64,000 nucleotides of DNA from UBA1479 sp963976055 (GCA_963976055.1 CAXBJB010000008.1:62001-126000); one strand, 5' to 3'. Positions 1 through 8,720 are shown, counted from the stretch's first letter. Program-made: numbers and translations. Notes: generated by a model not told the origin, from the letters alone.

Positions 1-1
1 C

Positions 2-619
2 ATCGAGGAATTCTACCGCCGCCTGCAGGCCCAGAACCCGGAGCCCAAGGGCGAACTGGACTGGGTCAACCCGTTCACCCTGCTGGTCGCGGTGGTGCTG
101 TCGGCCCAGGCCACGGACGTCGGGGTCAACAAGGCGACGGGTCCCCTGTTCAAGATCGCCGACACGCCGGAAAAGATGGCGGCCCTGGGCGAGGCGACAA
201 TCCGCGACTACGTGAAAACCATCGGCCTCTACCGCACCAAGGCGGCCAACGTGTTCAGGCTGTGCAATATCCTGATCGAGCGGCACGGATCGGTCGTGCC
301 CAACGATCAGGAGGCCCTGGAAGCCCTCCCGGGCGTCGGCCGCAAGACCGCCAACGTGGTGCGCAACATCGCCTTTGGGGAGCCGACCATCGCCGTCGAC
401 ACGCATATCTTCCGCATCGGCAACCGCACGGGCATCGCCCCCGGCAAGACGCCCTTGGCGGTCGAACAGAAACTGATGAAGGTCACGCCCGCGGCCTACA
501 TGCGCCACGCCCACCATTGGCTGATCCTGCACGGTCGCTATGTGTGCAAGGCGCGCAAGCCCGAGTGCGCGGTCTGTGTCGTCGCGGACCTGTGCCGGTT
601 CAAGGGAAAGACGGTATAG
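2..619 (+). CDS. nth: Endonuclease III, 5' end outside the window
   Basis: Bifunctional DNA glycosylase/AP lyase of base excision repair that removes oxidised pyrimidines. The reading frame is open from base 2, so the start lies upstream of the window. The helix-hairpin-helix stretch LPGVGRKTANVV carries the catalytic Lys, and VDTHIFRI carries the catalytic Asp. The C-terminus has the C-x6-C-x2-C-x5-C spacing of the [4Fe-4S] loop, close to the TAG stop. Apart from the missing N-terminus it looks intact. It converges on the lipoprotein gene at 709-1146. Confidence 0.95.
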   Translation: MEEFYRRLQAQNPEPKGELDWVNPFTLLVAVVLSAQATDVGVNKATGPLFKIADTPEKMAALGEATIRDYVKTIGLYRTKAANVFRLCNILIERHGSVVPNDQEALEALPGVGRKTANVVRNIAFGEPTIAVDTHIFRIGNRTGIAPGKTPLAVEQKLMKVTPAAYMRHAHHWLILHGRYVCKARKPECAVCVVADLCRFKGKTV

Positions 620-708
620 CAAATCCCGAGCGGGCCGCGTTCCAGCCCGCGACGGTGCATTTGCGGGAAAAATAATTAAAGATGCCGCGCGGCGGCGGAA
701 GGGGAGGA

Positions 709-1146
709 TTATCCGCGCAGGCGCGGCGTGGCGTTGACGCAGGACTGGCGGTCGGTCGCCTTGCCGGCCTCGTCGCGGGCTTCGACATGGGCGACCCGGG
801 CGGCGGCGTCCCTGGCATCCTTGTACAGGAACACGTCGAGCACACAGCCCTCGCCCTGGAACCGCAGGATTTCCGCCCCCTTGTCGATGCGGCTGAAGGC
901 GGGGGCGCCGAACGCGGCGACCAGGTCGGGGCGGGAATATCCCAGAACCGCCTGGACCGCGATGCGGGGCAAGGGCGGCAGGGCGGCGACCTCGGGCTCG
1001 GCCGGGGTGGCGTCCGCGCCCGACGATCCGGCCGCCACGGGCAGCCCGGAGGAGGACGGCGGGGCCATGCCGTCACCGGCGCAGCCGGCCAGCGCAAGGC
1101 CGAGGATCAGGGGAACAAGAAGGCGGTGGCGGCGCGGGGCAGGCAC
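709..1146 (-). CDS. Small putative lipoprotein
   Basis: 145-residue protein that I cannot assign to a family. The N-terminus has basic residues, a hydrophobic core and the lipobox LAGC, so signal peptidase II processing and lipid attachment are likely. A Pro/Ala/Ser-rich linker follows, then a region (about 60-130) with VQAVLGYSRPDLVAAFGAP and a DKGAEILRF stretch that resembles small outer-membrane-assembly-type lipoproteins; that resemblance is inference. The start is GTG, with GAGGGCGA a few bases upstream. It lies 5 bp after the bactofilin gene and is probably co-transcribed with it. Confidence 0.7.
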   Translation of the reverse strand: MPAPRRHRLLVPLILGLALAGCAGDGMAPPSSSGLPVAAGSSGADATPAEPEVAALPPLPRIAVQAVLGYSRPDLVAAFGAPAFSRIDKGAEILRFQGEGCVLDVFLYKDARDAAARVAHVEARDEAGKATDRQSCVNATPRLRG

Positions 1147-1151
1147 CGGGC

Positions 1152-1733
1152 TCAGTCGCCCTCGTCGAGGGTCTGCATGTCGCCGGAAATCTCGCCACCC
1201 TGTTCGATGACGATCCGGCCATAGCGGATCTTGCCCTGGACGCGGCCGCCGGCGCGGACGACGAGGCGCCCACGGGCGATCAGTTCGCCTTCGAAACGGC
1301 CGGAGATATCGGCTTCCTCGACGTCGGCGTTGCCCTTGAACACCCCCGTCGGCGCGACCTCGATCAGGCGCGCGGCGGGCAGGGTGACCTCGACCTGGCC
1401 TTCGACGACCAGACGGTCGCAGGAGGTGATTTCGCCGGTCAGGGAAATATCGCGGCCGACGATCAGGCGCTTCTGATCCGACGCGGTGTCGAGCGAGCGC
1501 GCGCGGTCGATGCGCCGGGCCGTGGTCGAGACCTCCGGCGGGCGGCGGTGCATCTCGGACGCCATGCCGGACGACGTGGGCGGCTTGGGCGCGTGGGAGC
1601 CCTTGCGGGAAAATGGTTTCAGGGGCGGCGCGGAGAAGTCCCCGCCGTCGTCTTTTGTTTCGTCGCTCACGTCAGCTTCCTTCTGGGCGGCCGGTGCCGG
1701 TGCGGTCGGGCCGTCCTTTTTCTTCCCAAACAT
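1152..1733 (-). CDS. Bactofilin family cytoskeletal protein
   Basis: 193-residue polymer-forming protein of the bactofilin (DUF583) family, which assembles filaments or membrane-associated sheets and often scaffolds cell-wall enzymes. The start is the ATG opening MFGKKKDG; a TTG two codons earlier is also possible. The first 80 residues are charged, Pro/Ser-rich and probably disordered. Residues about 90-190 show the repeating hydrophobic/Gly pattern of a right-handed beta-helix (IVGRDISLTGEI, GVFKGNADVEEADISG, GRVQGKIRYGRI). It sits between an EI24-type membrane protein and a lipoprotein on the same strand, so a membrane-linked role is plausible. Confidence 0.9.
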   Translation of the reverse strand: MFGKKKDGPTAPAPAAQKEADVSDETKDDGGDFSAPPLKPFSRKGSHAPKPPTSSGMASEMHRRPPEVSTTARRIDRARSLDTASDQKRLIVGRDISLTGEITSCDRLVVEGQVEVTLPAARLIEVAPTGVFKGNADVEEADISGRFEGELIARGRLVVRAGGRVQGKIRYGRIVIEQGGEISGDMQTLDEGD

Positions 1734-1743
1734 AGTCAATTAC

Positions 1744-2523
1744 TTACGCCTTGGGCCCTGATCCGTCCAGCACGGAATTGGCGCCCGGACGGGCCACATG
1801 CGTGCCCTGCGGGGGGCCGCCCCGCGTCCCTTCCGCCTGCGCCCCTCCCGATTGTCCCGGGGTTCCCCGCCGCCGCCATTTTTCGAACTGATGGACCATG
1901 GCCGCGGTGGCGATCACCGGAGTCAGGAGATTGACCACGGGAATTGTCAAAAGAAAGGCAATGGCGACCCCGGTCAGGAACATCCGGCCGCCGTGGGCCT
2001 GGCGCAGGCGGATCGTGCCCGCCAGGTCGATGCGCCGGGCGGCGACCATCTCGAAATACTCGCGGCCCAGAAGATAGCCGTTCACGCAATAGAACAGCAC
2101 TGGATAGACCGGCCCCAACAGCATGGTCGGCAGGAGCAGCAGGTTGAGGCTGACCATGACGCCGAGAAAGCGCAGGGCGGCGACCACCTGCTCGCCCACG
2201 GGCTGGCCCTTGGCCGGGCCCAGGTCCGGATAGTGCCGGGCCTCGACCGATTCGGCGATCCGATCCAGGAACAGGGCCACCACGGCCGAGACCACGCCGG
2301 GAAACAGAACCCAGGTTATCACCAGCACCAGGGCCCAGCCGAGCCCGTCGGCGATGGTCTCGAGCCAGCCGAGCTCGAAGATTGCCGTGTACTTGATGAG
2401 CGTGCCCGAGCCTGTCCACAGCCCGACGAACACGCCCAAGGCGACGGCGATGGAAATCCACAGGGGTTTCTGGGTGTTCTTGTCGCCCAGCTGCTGGACG
2501 CCTTTGACGAGGGCATCGATCAT
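1744..2523 (-). CDS. EI24/CysZ-like membrane protein
   Basis: 259-residue integral membrane protein of the EI24 (etoposide-induced 2.4/CysZ-like) type. Hydrophobic segments lie at roughly residues 20-45, 60-95, 125-160 and 195-225. The family hallmark around VLFYCVNGYLLGREYFEMVAAR in the second half is recognisable. CysZ proteins import sulfate in enterobacteria, but alphaproteobacterial EI24 proteins are mostly uncharacterised, so the substrate is not assigned. The last 35 residues are a polar Gly/Pro-rich tail. It is the first gene of a three-gene minus-strand group with the bactofilin and the lipoprotein; the stop is 10 bp from the bactofilin ATG. Confidence 0.8.
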   Translation of the reverse strand: MIDALVKGVQQLGDKNTQKPLWISIAVALGVFVGLWTGSGTLIKYTAIFELGWLETIADGLGWALVLVITWVLFPGVVSAVVALFLDRIAESVEARHYPDLGPAKGQPVGEQVVAALRFLGVMVSLNLLLLPTMLLGPVYPVLFYCVNGYLLGREYFEMVAARRIDLAGTIRLRQAHGGRMFLTGVAIAFLLTIPVVNLLTPVIATAAMVHQFEKWRRRGTPGQSGGAQAEGTRGGPPQGTHVARPGANSVLDGSGPKA

Positions 2524-2757
2524 GGAAAAGAGGTGTCCTGTTCCTTAGGTGGCGTCAAGGGGCCGGGTCGCGGCCGGGTGTGGCGGTCCCCGGTTTTACG
2601 CCGGTCCGCCCGCCGTCCGCAAGGCCCCCACGGCCCCCTCCATGAGGGTGGGGTAGACGTCACGTTCGTCATCGGTATACTCCGCGCCCAACCAGCGCCC
2701 GGAACGATGCGGCCCGGCAAGGCCGCGTCGGGGCGGAATGAGTTGAAAGAGGTTTTC

Positions 2758-3768
2758 ATGTCCAATCCCCGTTTCGACGTTGTCGGCATCGGCAACGCCA
2801 TCGTCGACGTTCTGACCCAGACCGATGACGCCTTCCTGGACCGCGAAGGCCTGGCCAAGGGCGCCATGACCCTGTGCGACGAGGCGCAGGCCACGGCGGT
2901 CTACGACAAGGCCGGCCCGGCCACGGAATGTTCCGGCGGGTCCGCCGCCAACACCATCGCCGTGATGGCGGGCCTGGGCGCCAAGTGCGCCTTCGCCGGC
3001 AAGGTCAAGAACGACGCGTTCGGGCGCATCTTCACCCATGACATCCGTTCGCTCGGCGTGCATTTCGACACCACCCCGGCGGAAGACGGCCCGGCCACGG
3101 CCAATTGCCTGGTCCTGGTCACGCCGGACGCCCAGCGCACCATGCTGACCTATCTGGGCGCCAGCATCCATCTGAAGCCCGCCGACGTGGACCTGGATGT
3201 CATCAAGGACGCCCGCGTGACCTATCTGGAAGGCTATCTGTGGGACCCGGAAGATGCCAAGCAGGCCTTCCGCGCGGCGGCCCAGGCGGCCCGCGCCGCC
3301 GGGCGCGAGGTCGCGCTGTCGCTGTCGGATCCGTTCTGCGTCGACCGTCACCGCGCCGATTTCCTCGATCTCATCGAAGGCCATGTCGACATCCTGTTCG
3401 CCAACGAGGCGGAAATCATGGCGTTGTATCAGGTCGACGGTTTCGATGCCGCCCTGGACAAGGTCAAGGGCCATTGCAAGGTCGCGGCCCTGACGCGGTC
3501 CGAAAAGGGCTCCGTCGTGGTCAGCGCCGCCGGCGTCGAGACGGTCGCGGCGGCCCCGGTCAGCAAGGTCATCGACACCACCGGCGCCGGCGACGCCTAT
3601 GCCGCCGGGTTCCTCTACGGTTATACCCGGAACGAGGCCCTTGAGACCTGTGCCCGCATGGGCGGTATCGCCGCGGCCGAGGTCATTGCCCAGATCGGCG
3701 CCCGCCCGGAAACGGATCTCAAGGCGGCCATGGGGCTCAAGTTGCGCGGCTGGGACGCCGCCGAATAA
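2758..3768 (+). CDS. PfkB-family sugar/nucleoside kinase, probably adenosine kinase
   Basis: 336-residue ribokinase-superfamily kinase. The frame is open far upstream, but the ATG at 2758 is preceded by AAAGAGG and begins the conserved MSNPRFDVVGIGNAIVD. The N-terminal half has GGSAANTIAVMAGLG, the substrate-lid signature of PfkB proteins. DTTGAGD (residues 273-279) carries the catalytic Asp279 and the anion hole. Length and the DVVGIGNAIVDVL start fit proteins usually annotated as adenosine kinase, which salvages adenosine to AMP; the exact substrate is inferred. It is a single gene between the EI24 group and typA. Confidence 0.85.
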   Translation: MSNPRFDVVGIGNAIVDVLTQTDDAFLDREGLAKGAMTLCDEAQATAVYDKAGPATECSGGSAANTIAVMAGLGAKCAFAGKVKNDAFGRIFTHDIRSLGVHFDTTPAEDGPATANCLVLVTPDAQRTMLTYLGASIHLKPADVDLDVIKDARVTYLEGYLWDPEDAKQAFRAAAQAARAAGREVALSLSDPFCVDRHRADFLDLIEGHVDILFANEAEIMALYQVDGFDAALDKVKGHCKVAALTRSEKGSVVVSAAGVETVAAAPVSKVIDTTGAGDAYAAGFLYGYTRNEALETCARMGGIAAAEVIAQIGARPETDLKAAMGLKLRGWDAAE

Positions 3769-3775
3769 GAATGCA

Positions 3776-3838
3776 GTGCAGCATTTTCTGGCGTATTGGG
3801 CCCGCTGGCCTTATATAGCGGCCAGCGCAATGCTGCGT
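3776..3838. repeat. Nested inverted repeats ahead of typA
   Basis: Two perfect inverted repeats lie one inside the other in the adoK-typA gap. The outer arms are GCAGCATT (3778-3785) and AATGCTGC (3829-3836). The inner arms are CGCTGGCC (3803-3810) and GGCCAGCG (3820-3827), with a 9-base AT-rich loop containing TATATA. No U-run follows, so this is not a typical intrinsic terminator for the + strand. It could be a structured typA leader or an operator; the TATATA in the loop could also be a -10 element. Confidence 0.6.
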
Positions 3839-3871
3839 ACCCCCTCATCTTATTAGAAGCGACCCGATCTC

Positions 3872-5713
3872 ATGACCCGGACCCTGCTCCGAAACATCGC
3901 CATCATCGCCCACGTCGATCATGGCAAAACCACCCTCGTCGATGGGCTTTTGCGCCAGTCCGGCGCTTTCCGCGCCAATCAGGCGGTGGCCGAGCGCGCC
4001 CTCGATTCCGGCGATCTGGAACGCGAGCGCGGCATCACCATCCTGGCGAAATGCACCTCCGTGGAATGGGATCGGTACCGCATCAACATCGTCGATACCC
4101 CGGGTCACGCGGATTTCGGCGGCGAGGTGGAACGCATCCTCGGCATGGTCGATGGCGTGGTGCTGCTGGTCGATGCCGCCGAAGGCCCGATGCCGCAGAC
4201 CAAGTTTGTGCTGGGCAAGGCGCTCAAGCTGGGTCTGCGCCCGATTGTCGTCATCAACAAGGTCGACCGTCCCGACGCCCGCATCGACGAAGTGCACGAA
4301 GAGGTCTTCGATCTGTTCGCGGCGTTGGAGGCCAATGACGCGCAGCTCGATTTCCCGCTGCTCTACGCCTCGGGCCGCAACGGCTGGGCCGGGCTCAGCC
4401 CCGATGCCCGCGACGACGGCCTGACGCCCCTGTTCAAGATGATCACCGACCATGTGCCCTCCCCCGACGTGGGCCCGGTCGACGCCCCCTTCACCATGCT
4501 GGCGACGACCCTGGAGGCCGATCCCTACCTGGGCCGCATCCTGACCGGGCGCATCCAGTCGGGGGTGATCGAGGCCAACATGCCGATCAAGGCGCTCAAC
4601 CGTCACGGCAAGCTGGTCGAACAGGGCCGGGTGTCCAAGATCCTGGTGTTCCGCGACCTCAAGCGTCAGCCCGTGGACCGCGCCGAAGCGGGCGACATTG
4701 TCGCCATCGCCGGCCTGGCCAAGGCGACCGTCGCCGACACGCTCTGCGATCCGCAGGTGACGGTGCCGCTGTCCGCCCAGCCGGTCGATCCGCCGACCCT
4801 GTCGGTGACGTTCTCGATCAACGATTCCCCGCTCGCCGGCAAGGACGGCGACAAGGTGCAGTCGCGGGTGATCCGCAACCGCCTGGACCGCGAGGCCGAA
4901 GGCAACGTCGCCATCCGCATCACCGAAACGCCCGACGACAACGCCTTCGACGTGGCCGGGCGCGGCGAACTGCAGCTTGGCGTGCTGATCGAACAGATGC
5001 GCCGCGAAGGCTTCGAGTTGTCGATCTCGCGGCCCCGCGTGCTCTACCGCAACAACCCGGAAACGGGCCAGCGCGAAGAGCCGATCGAGGAAGTCGTCAT
5101 CGACGTGGACGAGGAATATTCCGGCACCGTCGTGGAATCCTTAAGCCTGCGCAAGGGCGACCTGCTGGCCATGCGGCCCAGTGGCGGCGGCAAGGTGCGC
5201 CTTGAATTCCATGTCCCGACCCGGGGCCTGATCGGTTATCACGGCGACTTCATGACGGAAACCCGCGGCACCGGCGTGATGAGCCGCCTGTTCCATGCCT
5301 ACGGCCCGTTCCGCGGCAACGTGCCGGGCCGGCGCAGCGGCGTGCTGATCTCCAACGCGGGCGGCCAGAGCGTGGCCTTCGCCCTCGCCAACCTGGAGGA
5401 ACGCGGCTTCATGTTCATCGGCTCGGGCGAAGCCGTCTACGAAGGCATGATCATCGGCGAAAACGCACGGCCCAACGACCTTGAGGTCAACCCCATGAAG
5501 TCCAAGCAGTTGACCAACATGCGGGCCTCCGGCAAGGACGACGCGATCCGCCTGACGCCGCCCCGAAGGTTGACCTTGGAGCAGGCCATCAGCTACATCG
5601 ACGATGACGAACGGGTCGAGGTGACGCCCAAGTCGATCCGCTTGCGCAAGGCGATCCTGGACCCCAACGAACGCAAGAAGGCGGAACGCCGCCGCGAGGC
5701 CGAATCCGCCTAA
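3872..5713 (+). CDS. typA: Ribosome-associated GTPase TypA/BipA
   Basis: 613-residue translational GTPase that binds the 70S ribosome and affects 50S assembly and growth under stress or cold. The G domain is complete: HVDHGKTT (residues 14-21, G1), ERGITI (switch I), DTPGHADF (G3) and NKVD (G4). The EF-G-like beta-barrel domains and the BipA-specific C-terminal domain (MKSKQLTNMRASGKDDAIRLTPPRRLTLEQA) follow. Length matches the family (about 605-615). It starts with ATG 103 bp after the adenosine kinase gene, behind a strongly palindromic region. The carbonic anhydrase gene follows after 21 bp and may be co-transcribed. Confidence 0.97.
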   Translation: MTRTLLRNIAIIAHVDHGKTTLVDGLLRQSGAFRANQAVAERALDSGDLERERGITILAKCTSVEWDRYRINIVDTPGHADFGGEVERILGMVDGVVLLVDAAEGPMPQTKFVLGKALKLGLRPIVVINKVDRPDARIDEVHEEVFDLFAALEANDAQLDFPLLYASGRNGWAGLSPDARDDGLTPLFKMITDHVPSPDVGPVDAPFTMLATTLEADPYLGRILTGRIQSGVIEANMPIKALNRHGKLVEQGRVSKILVFRDLKRQPVDRAEAGDIVAIAGLAKATVADTLCDPQVTVPLSAQPVDPPTLSVTFSINDSPLAGKDGDKVQSRVIRNRLDREAEGNVAIRITETPDDNAFDVAGRGELQLGVLIEQMRREGFELSISRPRVLYRNNPETGQREEPIEEVVIDVDEEYSGTVVESLSLRKGDLLAMRPSGGGKVRLEFHVPTRGLIGYHGDFMTETRGTGVMSRLFHAYGPFRGNVPGRRSGVLISNAGGQSVAFALANLEERGFMFIGSGEAVYEGMIIGENARPNDLEVNPMKSKQLTNMRASGKDDAIRLTPPRRLTLEQAISYIDDDERVEVTPKSIRLRKAILDPNERKKAERRREAESA

Positions 5714-5734
5714 GGCACAAGGACCCTTCCGCAG

Positions 5735-6373
5735 ATGACGACCGGCGTGGACAAGCTTCTCGATGGATACCGTCGGTTTCGCGCCGGCGCCTTTCAGGAA
5801 TCCAAGCCCCTGATCCAGGAACTGGTGGCCCAGGGCCAGCGGCCCCAGGTCGCGGTCATCGCCTGCTCGGACTCCCGGGTCGAACCGGCGACCCTGTTCC
5901 AGACCGATCCGGGCGATCTGTTCATGATCCGCAACGTCGCCAACCTGGTGCCGCCGCTGGAAGAAGACGGCAAGTTCCACGGCACCTCGGCGGCGCTGGA
6001 ATTCGCGGTGCTGGGCCTTAACGTGAAGCACGTCATCGTCCTGGGCCATGCCCATTGCGGCGGGGTCAAGGCGATGATGAACGCCGACACGGAAGGCGGG
6101 CAGTTCACCTTCGTCACGCAATGGGTGTCCATGCTGGCCGCGGCCCACCGCCGTGTGCTGGCGACCATGGCCGGCGCCGACGATGCCTCCCGCACCCGGG
6201 TGTGCGAACAGAACGCGGTGCTGGTGTCGCTGGAAAACCTGACCACCTTTCCCTGGGTCCGCGAGCGGGTCGAGGCCGGGGAGCTGCAGCTTCACGGCTG
6301 GTACATCGACATCGCCGAGGCCAAGCTGTCCGTCTACGATGGCGCCCAGGGCAAGTTCGAACCCGTCGGCTGA
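5735..6373 (+). CDS. Beta-class carbonic anhydrase
   Basis: 212-residue enzyme that interconverts CO2 and bicarbonate with a Zn site. The metal ligands are visible: Cys44 in ACSDSRVEP (with the Asp46/Arg48 dyad), His105 and Cys108 in HAHCGG. The C-terminus has the family motif LQLHGWYIDIAEAKLSVYD. No signal peptide is seen, so it is cytoplasmic. It lies 21 bp after typA and 33 bp before the AmpG-type permease, all on the + strand. It is probably the housekeeping enzyme that supplies bicarbonate to carboxylases. Confidence 0.95.
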   Translation: MTTGVDKLLDGYRRFRAGAFQESKPLIQELVAQGQRPQVAVIACSDSRVEPATLFQTDPGDLFMIRNVANLVPPLEEDGKFHGTSAALEFAVLGLNVKHVIVLGHAHCGGVKAMMNADTEGGQFTFVTQWVSMLAAAHRRVLATMAGADDASRTRVCEQNAVLVSLENLTTFPWVRERVEAGELQLHGWYIDIAEAKLSVYDGAQGKFEPVG

Positions 6374-6406
6374 GCGCCGCCGCGTGGGGGGCAAGGGAAT
6401 AAGACC

Positions 6407-7669
6407 ATGAACCGGGCCCGGCGGCCCGGCTGGGCCGACGCCCTGGCCGGCCATGTCCGCCGCCCGGCGCTGATCCAGCTGTTCCTGGGATTTTCCAGCG
6501 GCCTGCCCTATCTCCTGGTGTTCTCGACGCTGTCGGCCTGGCTCCGGGAATCGGGGCTTTCCGTCGCCGCCATCGGCTGGTTCGCGCTGGCCGGATCGGC
6601 CTATGTGTTCAAGCCCGTGTGGGCGCCGGTGGTCAACCAGACGCCGATCCCCTATCTCACGCGCCGCTTCGGGCAACGGCGGTCCTGGCTGTTGCTGTCG
6701 CAAAGCGCGGTGGCGCTGGCGATCCTGTTTCTCGGCACCTCGGACCCCGCCGCCAACCTGGCCCTGACCGCGTTCTGGGCGGTCGTGCTGGCCGCCGCCT
6801 CGGCGACCCAGGACATCGTCGCCGACGCCTACCGCATCGACAGCCTGGAGCGCGACCTGGAAGGCCCCGGCACGGCCAACTTCGTCAACGGCTACCGTGT
6901 CGGCGTGCTGGCGTCGGGCGCCGGGGCGCTTCTGATCGCCGACCAATGGGGCTGGCAGGCGGCGTACTGCGTGATGGCGGGCCTCATGGCCGTGGGCATT
7001 GCCGCGACCCTGACCTCGCCCGAGCCCAAGCGCCCGCCCGTGCGCTCCGGCCAGCCCTTCCGCGCCGCCCTGATCGAGCCGTTCCTGGATTTCATGACCC
7101 GGCGCAACTGGGCCATGGTGCTGGTCTTCATCACCCTGTTCCAATACGGCGAGGGCCTGCTCGGCGTGATGGCCAATCCGTTTTATCTGGATATCGGCTT
7201 CACCAAGACCGACATCGCCCTGGTGACCAAGGTCTGGGGCTTCGCCATGAGCATCGCGGGCGCCATCCTGGGCGGTGTCCTGGTCGCGCGGTTCGGGCTG
7301 CTGCGGGCCCTGTTCGCCTGCGGCGTGATGCAGGCGGCGGCCAATCTGGCCTTCGCCTGGCTGGCCGGGCAGGGGCCGTCGATCCCGGCGCTGACGGTGA
7401 CCATCGCGCTCGAGAACCTGACCTCGGCCATGGCGACGGCGGCCTTCGTCGCCTACCTGTCCGGGTTCTGCGACCGCGCCTACAGCGCCACGCAATACGC
7501 GCTGCTGTCCGCCTTCGCGGCCTTGGGGCGCAAGATCTTCGTCGCCGGCGGCGGCGAGGCGGCCCAGGCCTTGGGCTGGAAGCTCTATTTCGTCGGCACC
7601 ACGGCGGCGGCGATCCCGGCCCTCCTGGTCCTGCTCTGGCTCATGAACAGGGACCGGCATTTCCGTTAG
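6407..7669 (+). CDS. ampG: AmpG-family MFS permease
   Basis: 420-residue major facilitator protein with about 12 hydrophobic segments. The N-terminal LFLGFSSGLPYLLVFSTLSAW, the GWFALAGSAYVFKPVWAP stretch and ASATQDIVADAYR align with the AmpG group, which imports GlcNAc-anhydro-muropeptides for cell-wall recycling; some AmpG relatives move acetyl-CoA instead. RRFGQRRSW is the loop 2-3 MFS signature. The start is ATG behind a GGGAATAAGACC region. There is no beta-lactamase or other recycling gene next to it, so the muropeptide role comes from family resemblance only. Confidence 0.8.
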   Translation: MNRARRPGWADALAGHVRRPALIQLFLGFSSGLPYLLVFSTLSAWLRESGLSVAAIGWFALAGSAYVFKPVWAPVVNQTPIPYLTRRFGQRRSWLLLSQSAVALAILFLGTSDPAANLALTAFWAVVLAAASATQDIVADAYRIDSLERDLEGPGTANFVNGYRVGVLASGAGALLIADQWGWQAAYCVMAGLMAVGIAATLTSPEPKRPPVRSGQPFRAALIEPFLDFMTRRNWAMVLVFITLFQYGEGLLGVMANPFYLDIGFTKTDIALVTKVWGFAMSIAGAILGGVLVARFGLLRALFACGVMQAAANLAFAWLAGQGPSIPALTVTIALENLTSAMATAAFVAYLSGFCDRAYSATQYALLSAFAALGRKIFVAGGGEAAQALGWKLYFVGTTAAAIPALLVLLWLMNRDRHFR

Positions 7670-7691
7670 CCGCCCGTCCGGCGCGGGGCAT

Positions 7692-7703
7692 TTTGTATAC
7701 AAA
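7692..7703. promoter_or_regulatory. Palindrome TTTGTATACAAA, GntR-type operator candidate
   Basis: A perfect 12-bp palindrome 79 bp upstream of the GTG start of the isocitrate lyase/PEP mutase-family gene. Its core TTGTATACAA is the type of site bound by several FadR-subfamily GntR regulators of organic-acid pathways. No GntR gene is in the window, so the cognate regulator is unknown. Confidence 0.45.
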
Positions 7704-7781
7704 GTGCGGGACTCTTTTCGCAAAAGCGGCCAAAATCCGGGGCAATCACAAACACCAAACCAACCCCGGAGGATTCATCCC

Positions 7782-8720
7782 GTGCGCGCCACCACCCGCC
7801 TGCGTCAACTCATCAAGTCCGATAAAACCCTGGTCGTGCCCGGCGTCTATGACGCCATGACGGCCAAGGTCATGGAGGTCGTCGGGTTTCCCGCCGTCTA
7901 CATGACCGGCTACGGTACGTCCCTGGCCCTGCTCGGCATGCCCGACGCGGGTCTGGCGACCATGACGGAAATGCATCTCAACGCGCGCTATATCGCCAAC
8001 GCGGTGAAGGTGCCGCTGATCGCCGATGCCGACAACGGTTACGGCAACGCCATCAACGTGATCCGCTGCGTGCGCGAATACATCCAGACGGGGGCGGCCG
8101 CCATCCATATCGAGGATCAGATCATCCCCAAACGCTGCGGCCATGTCGCCGGCCGCCAGGTCATCCCCATGGCGGAGGCCGTCGGCAAATACCGCGCCGC
8201 CAAGGAGGTGCGCGACGAGCTCGACCCCGACTTCGTCATCATCGCGCGCACGGATGCGCGGGGTGCGGTCGGCGGGTCGCTCGACATCGCCATCGAACGC
8301 GCCAACGCTTATTTGGAGGCGGGTGCGGACGTCGCCTTCGTCGAAGGCCCGACCACGCGGGACGAGGTCGCGCGCATCTGCAAGGAAGTCGACGGCCCGA
8401 TCCTCTACAACCAGACCGGCGTGTCGCCGCGCTTCACGGCCGAGGAAATGACCGATCTCGGCATCGCCCTGACGATCCTGCCCGGGGCCTGCCACCGGGC
8501 GACCCTGAAGGCGATCTACAACTTCGGCACGGACCTGATGCAACGCGGCCCCATGGTCGAGGCCGAACTGTTCGACAGCCTGAAGGGCCATCCGGTCGGC
8601 GATTTCCACACCTTCGCCGGGTTCGACCAGATCAAGAAATGGGAAGAAGCCTATCTCGATCCGGCCGAGATGGACAAATACACCGGCACGGTCGGTTTTC
8701 AGCCGGACAGCAAAACCTAA
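7782..8720 (+). CDS. Isocitrate lyase/PEP mutase superfamily enzyme
   Basis: 312-residue (beta/alpha)8 enzyme of the isocitrate lyase/PEP phosphonomutase superfamily, which makes or breaks C-C or P-C bonds next to a carboxylate. The GTG start is chosen because GGAGGA lies 8 bp before it (7768-7773). DADNGYGN has the Mg-binding Asp pair. EDQIIPKRCGHVAG has the K-[KR]-CGH lyase signature with the catalytic Cys, pointing to a lyase (methylisocitrate, dimethylmalate or similar) or an oxaloacetate decarboxylase-type member rather than a true phosphonomutase. The substrate cannot be settled from sequence alone. It is monocistronic, with a GntR-like palindrome upstream. Confidence 0.85.
   Translation: MRATTRLRQLIKSDKTLVVPGVYDAMTAKVMEVVGFPAVYMTGYGTSLALLGMPDAGLATMTEMHLNARYIANAVKVPLIADADNGYGNAINVIRCVREYIQTGAAAIHIEDQIIPKRCGHVAGRQVIPMAEAVGKYRAAKEVRDELDPDFVIIARTDARGAVGGSLDIAIERANAYLEAGADVAFVEGPTTRDEVARICKEVDGPILYNQTGVSPRFTAEEMTDLGIALTILPGACHRATLKAIYNFGTDLMQRGPMVEAELFDSLKGHPVGDFHTFAGFDQIKKWEEAYLDPAEMDKYTGTVGFQPDSKT

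Noticed and set aside
1798..2757. Long N-terminal extension of the adenosine kinase frame
   Set aside because: It would run antisense through the EI24 gene; the kinase family start and ribosome binding site are at 2758.
5141..7723. 860-codon open frame on the minus strand
   Set aside because: It is antisense to typA, carbonic anhydrase and the AmpG-type permease, which all have clear family motifs. Its composition (Gly/Arg/His/Gln-rich) is that of a GC-rich shadow frame.
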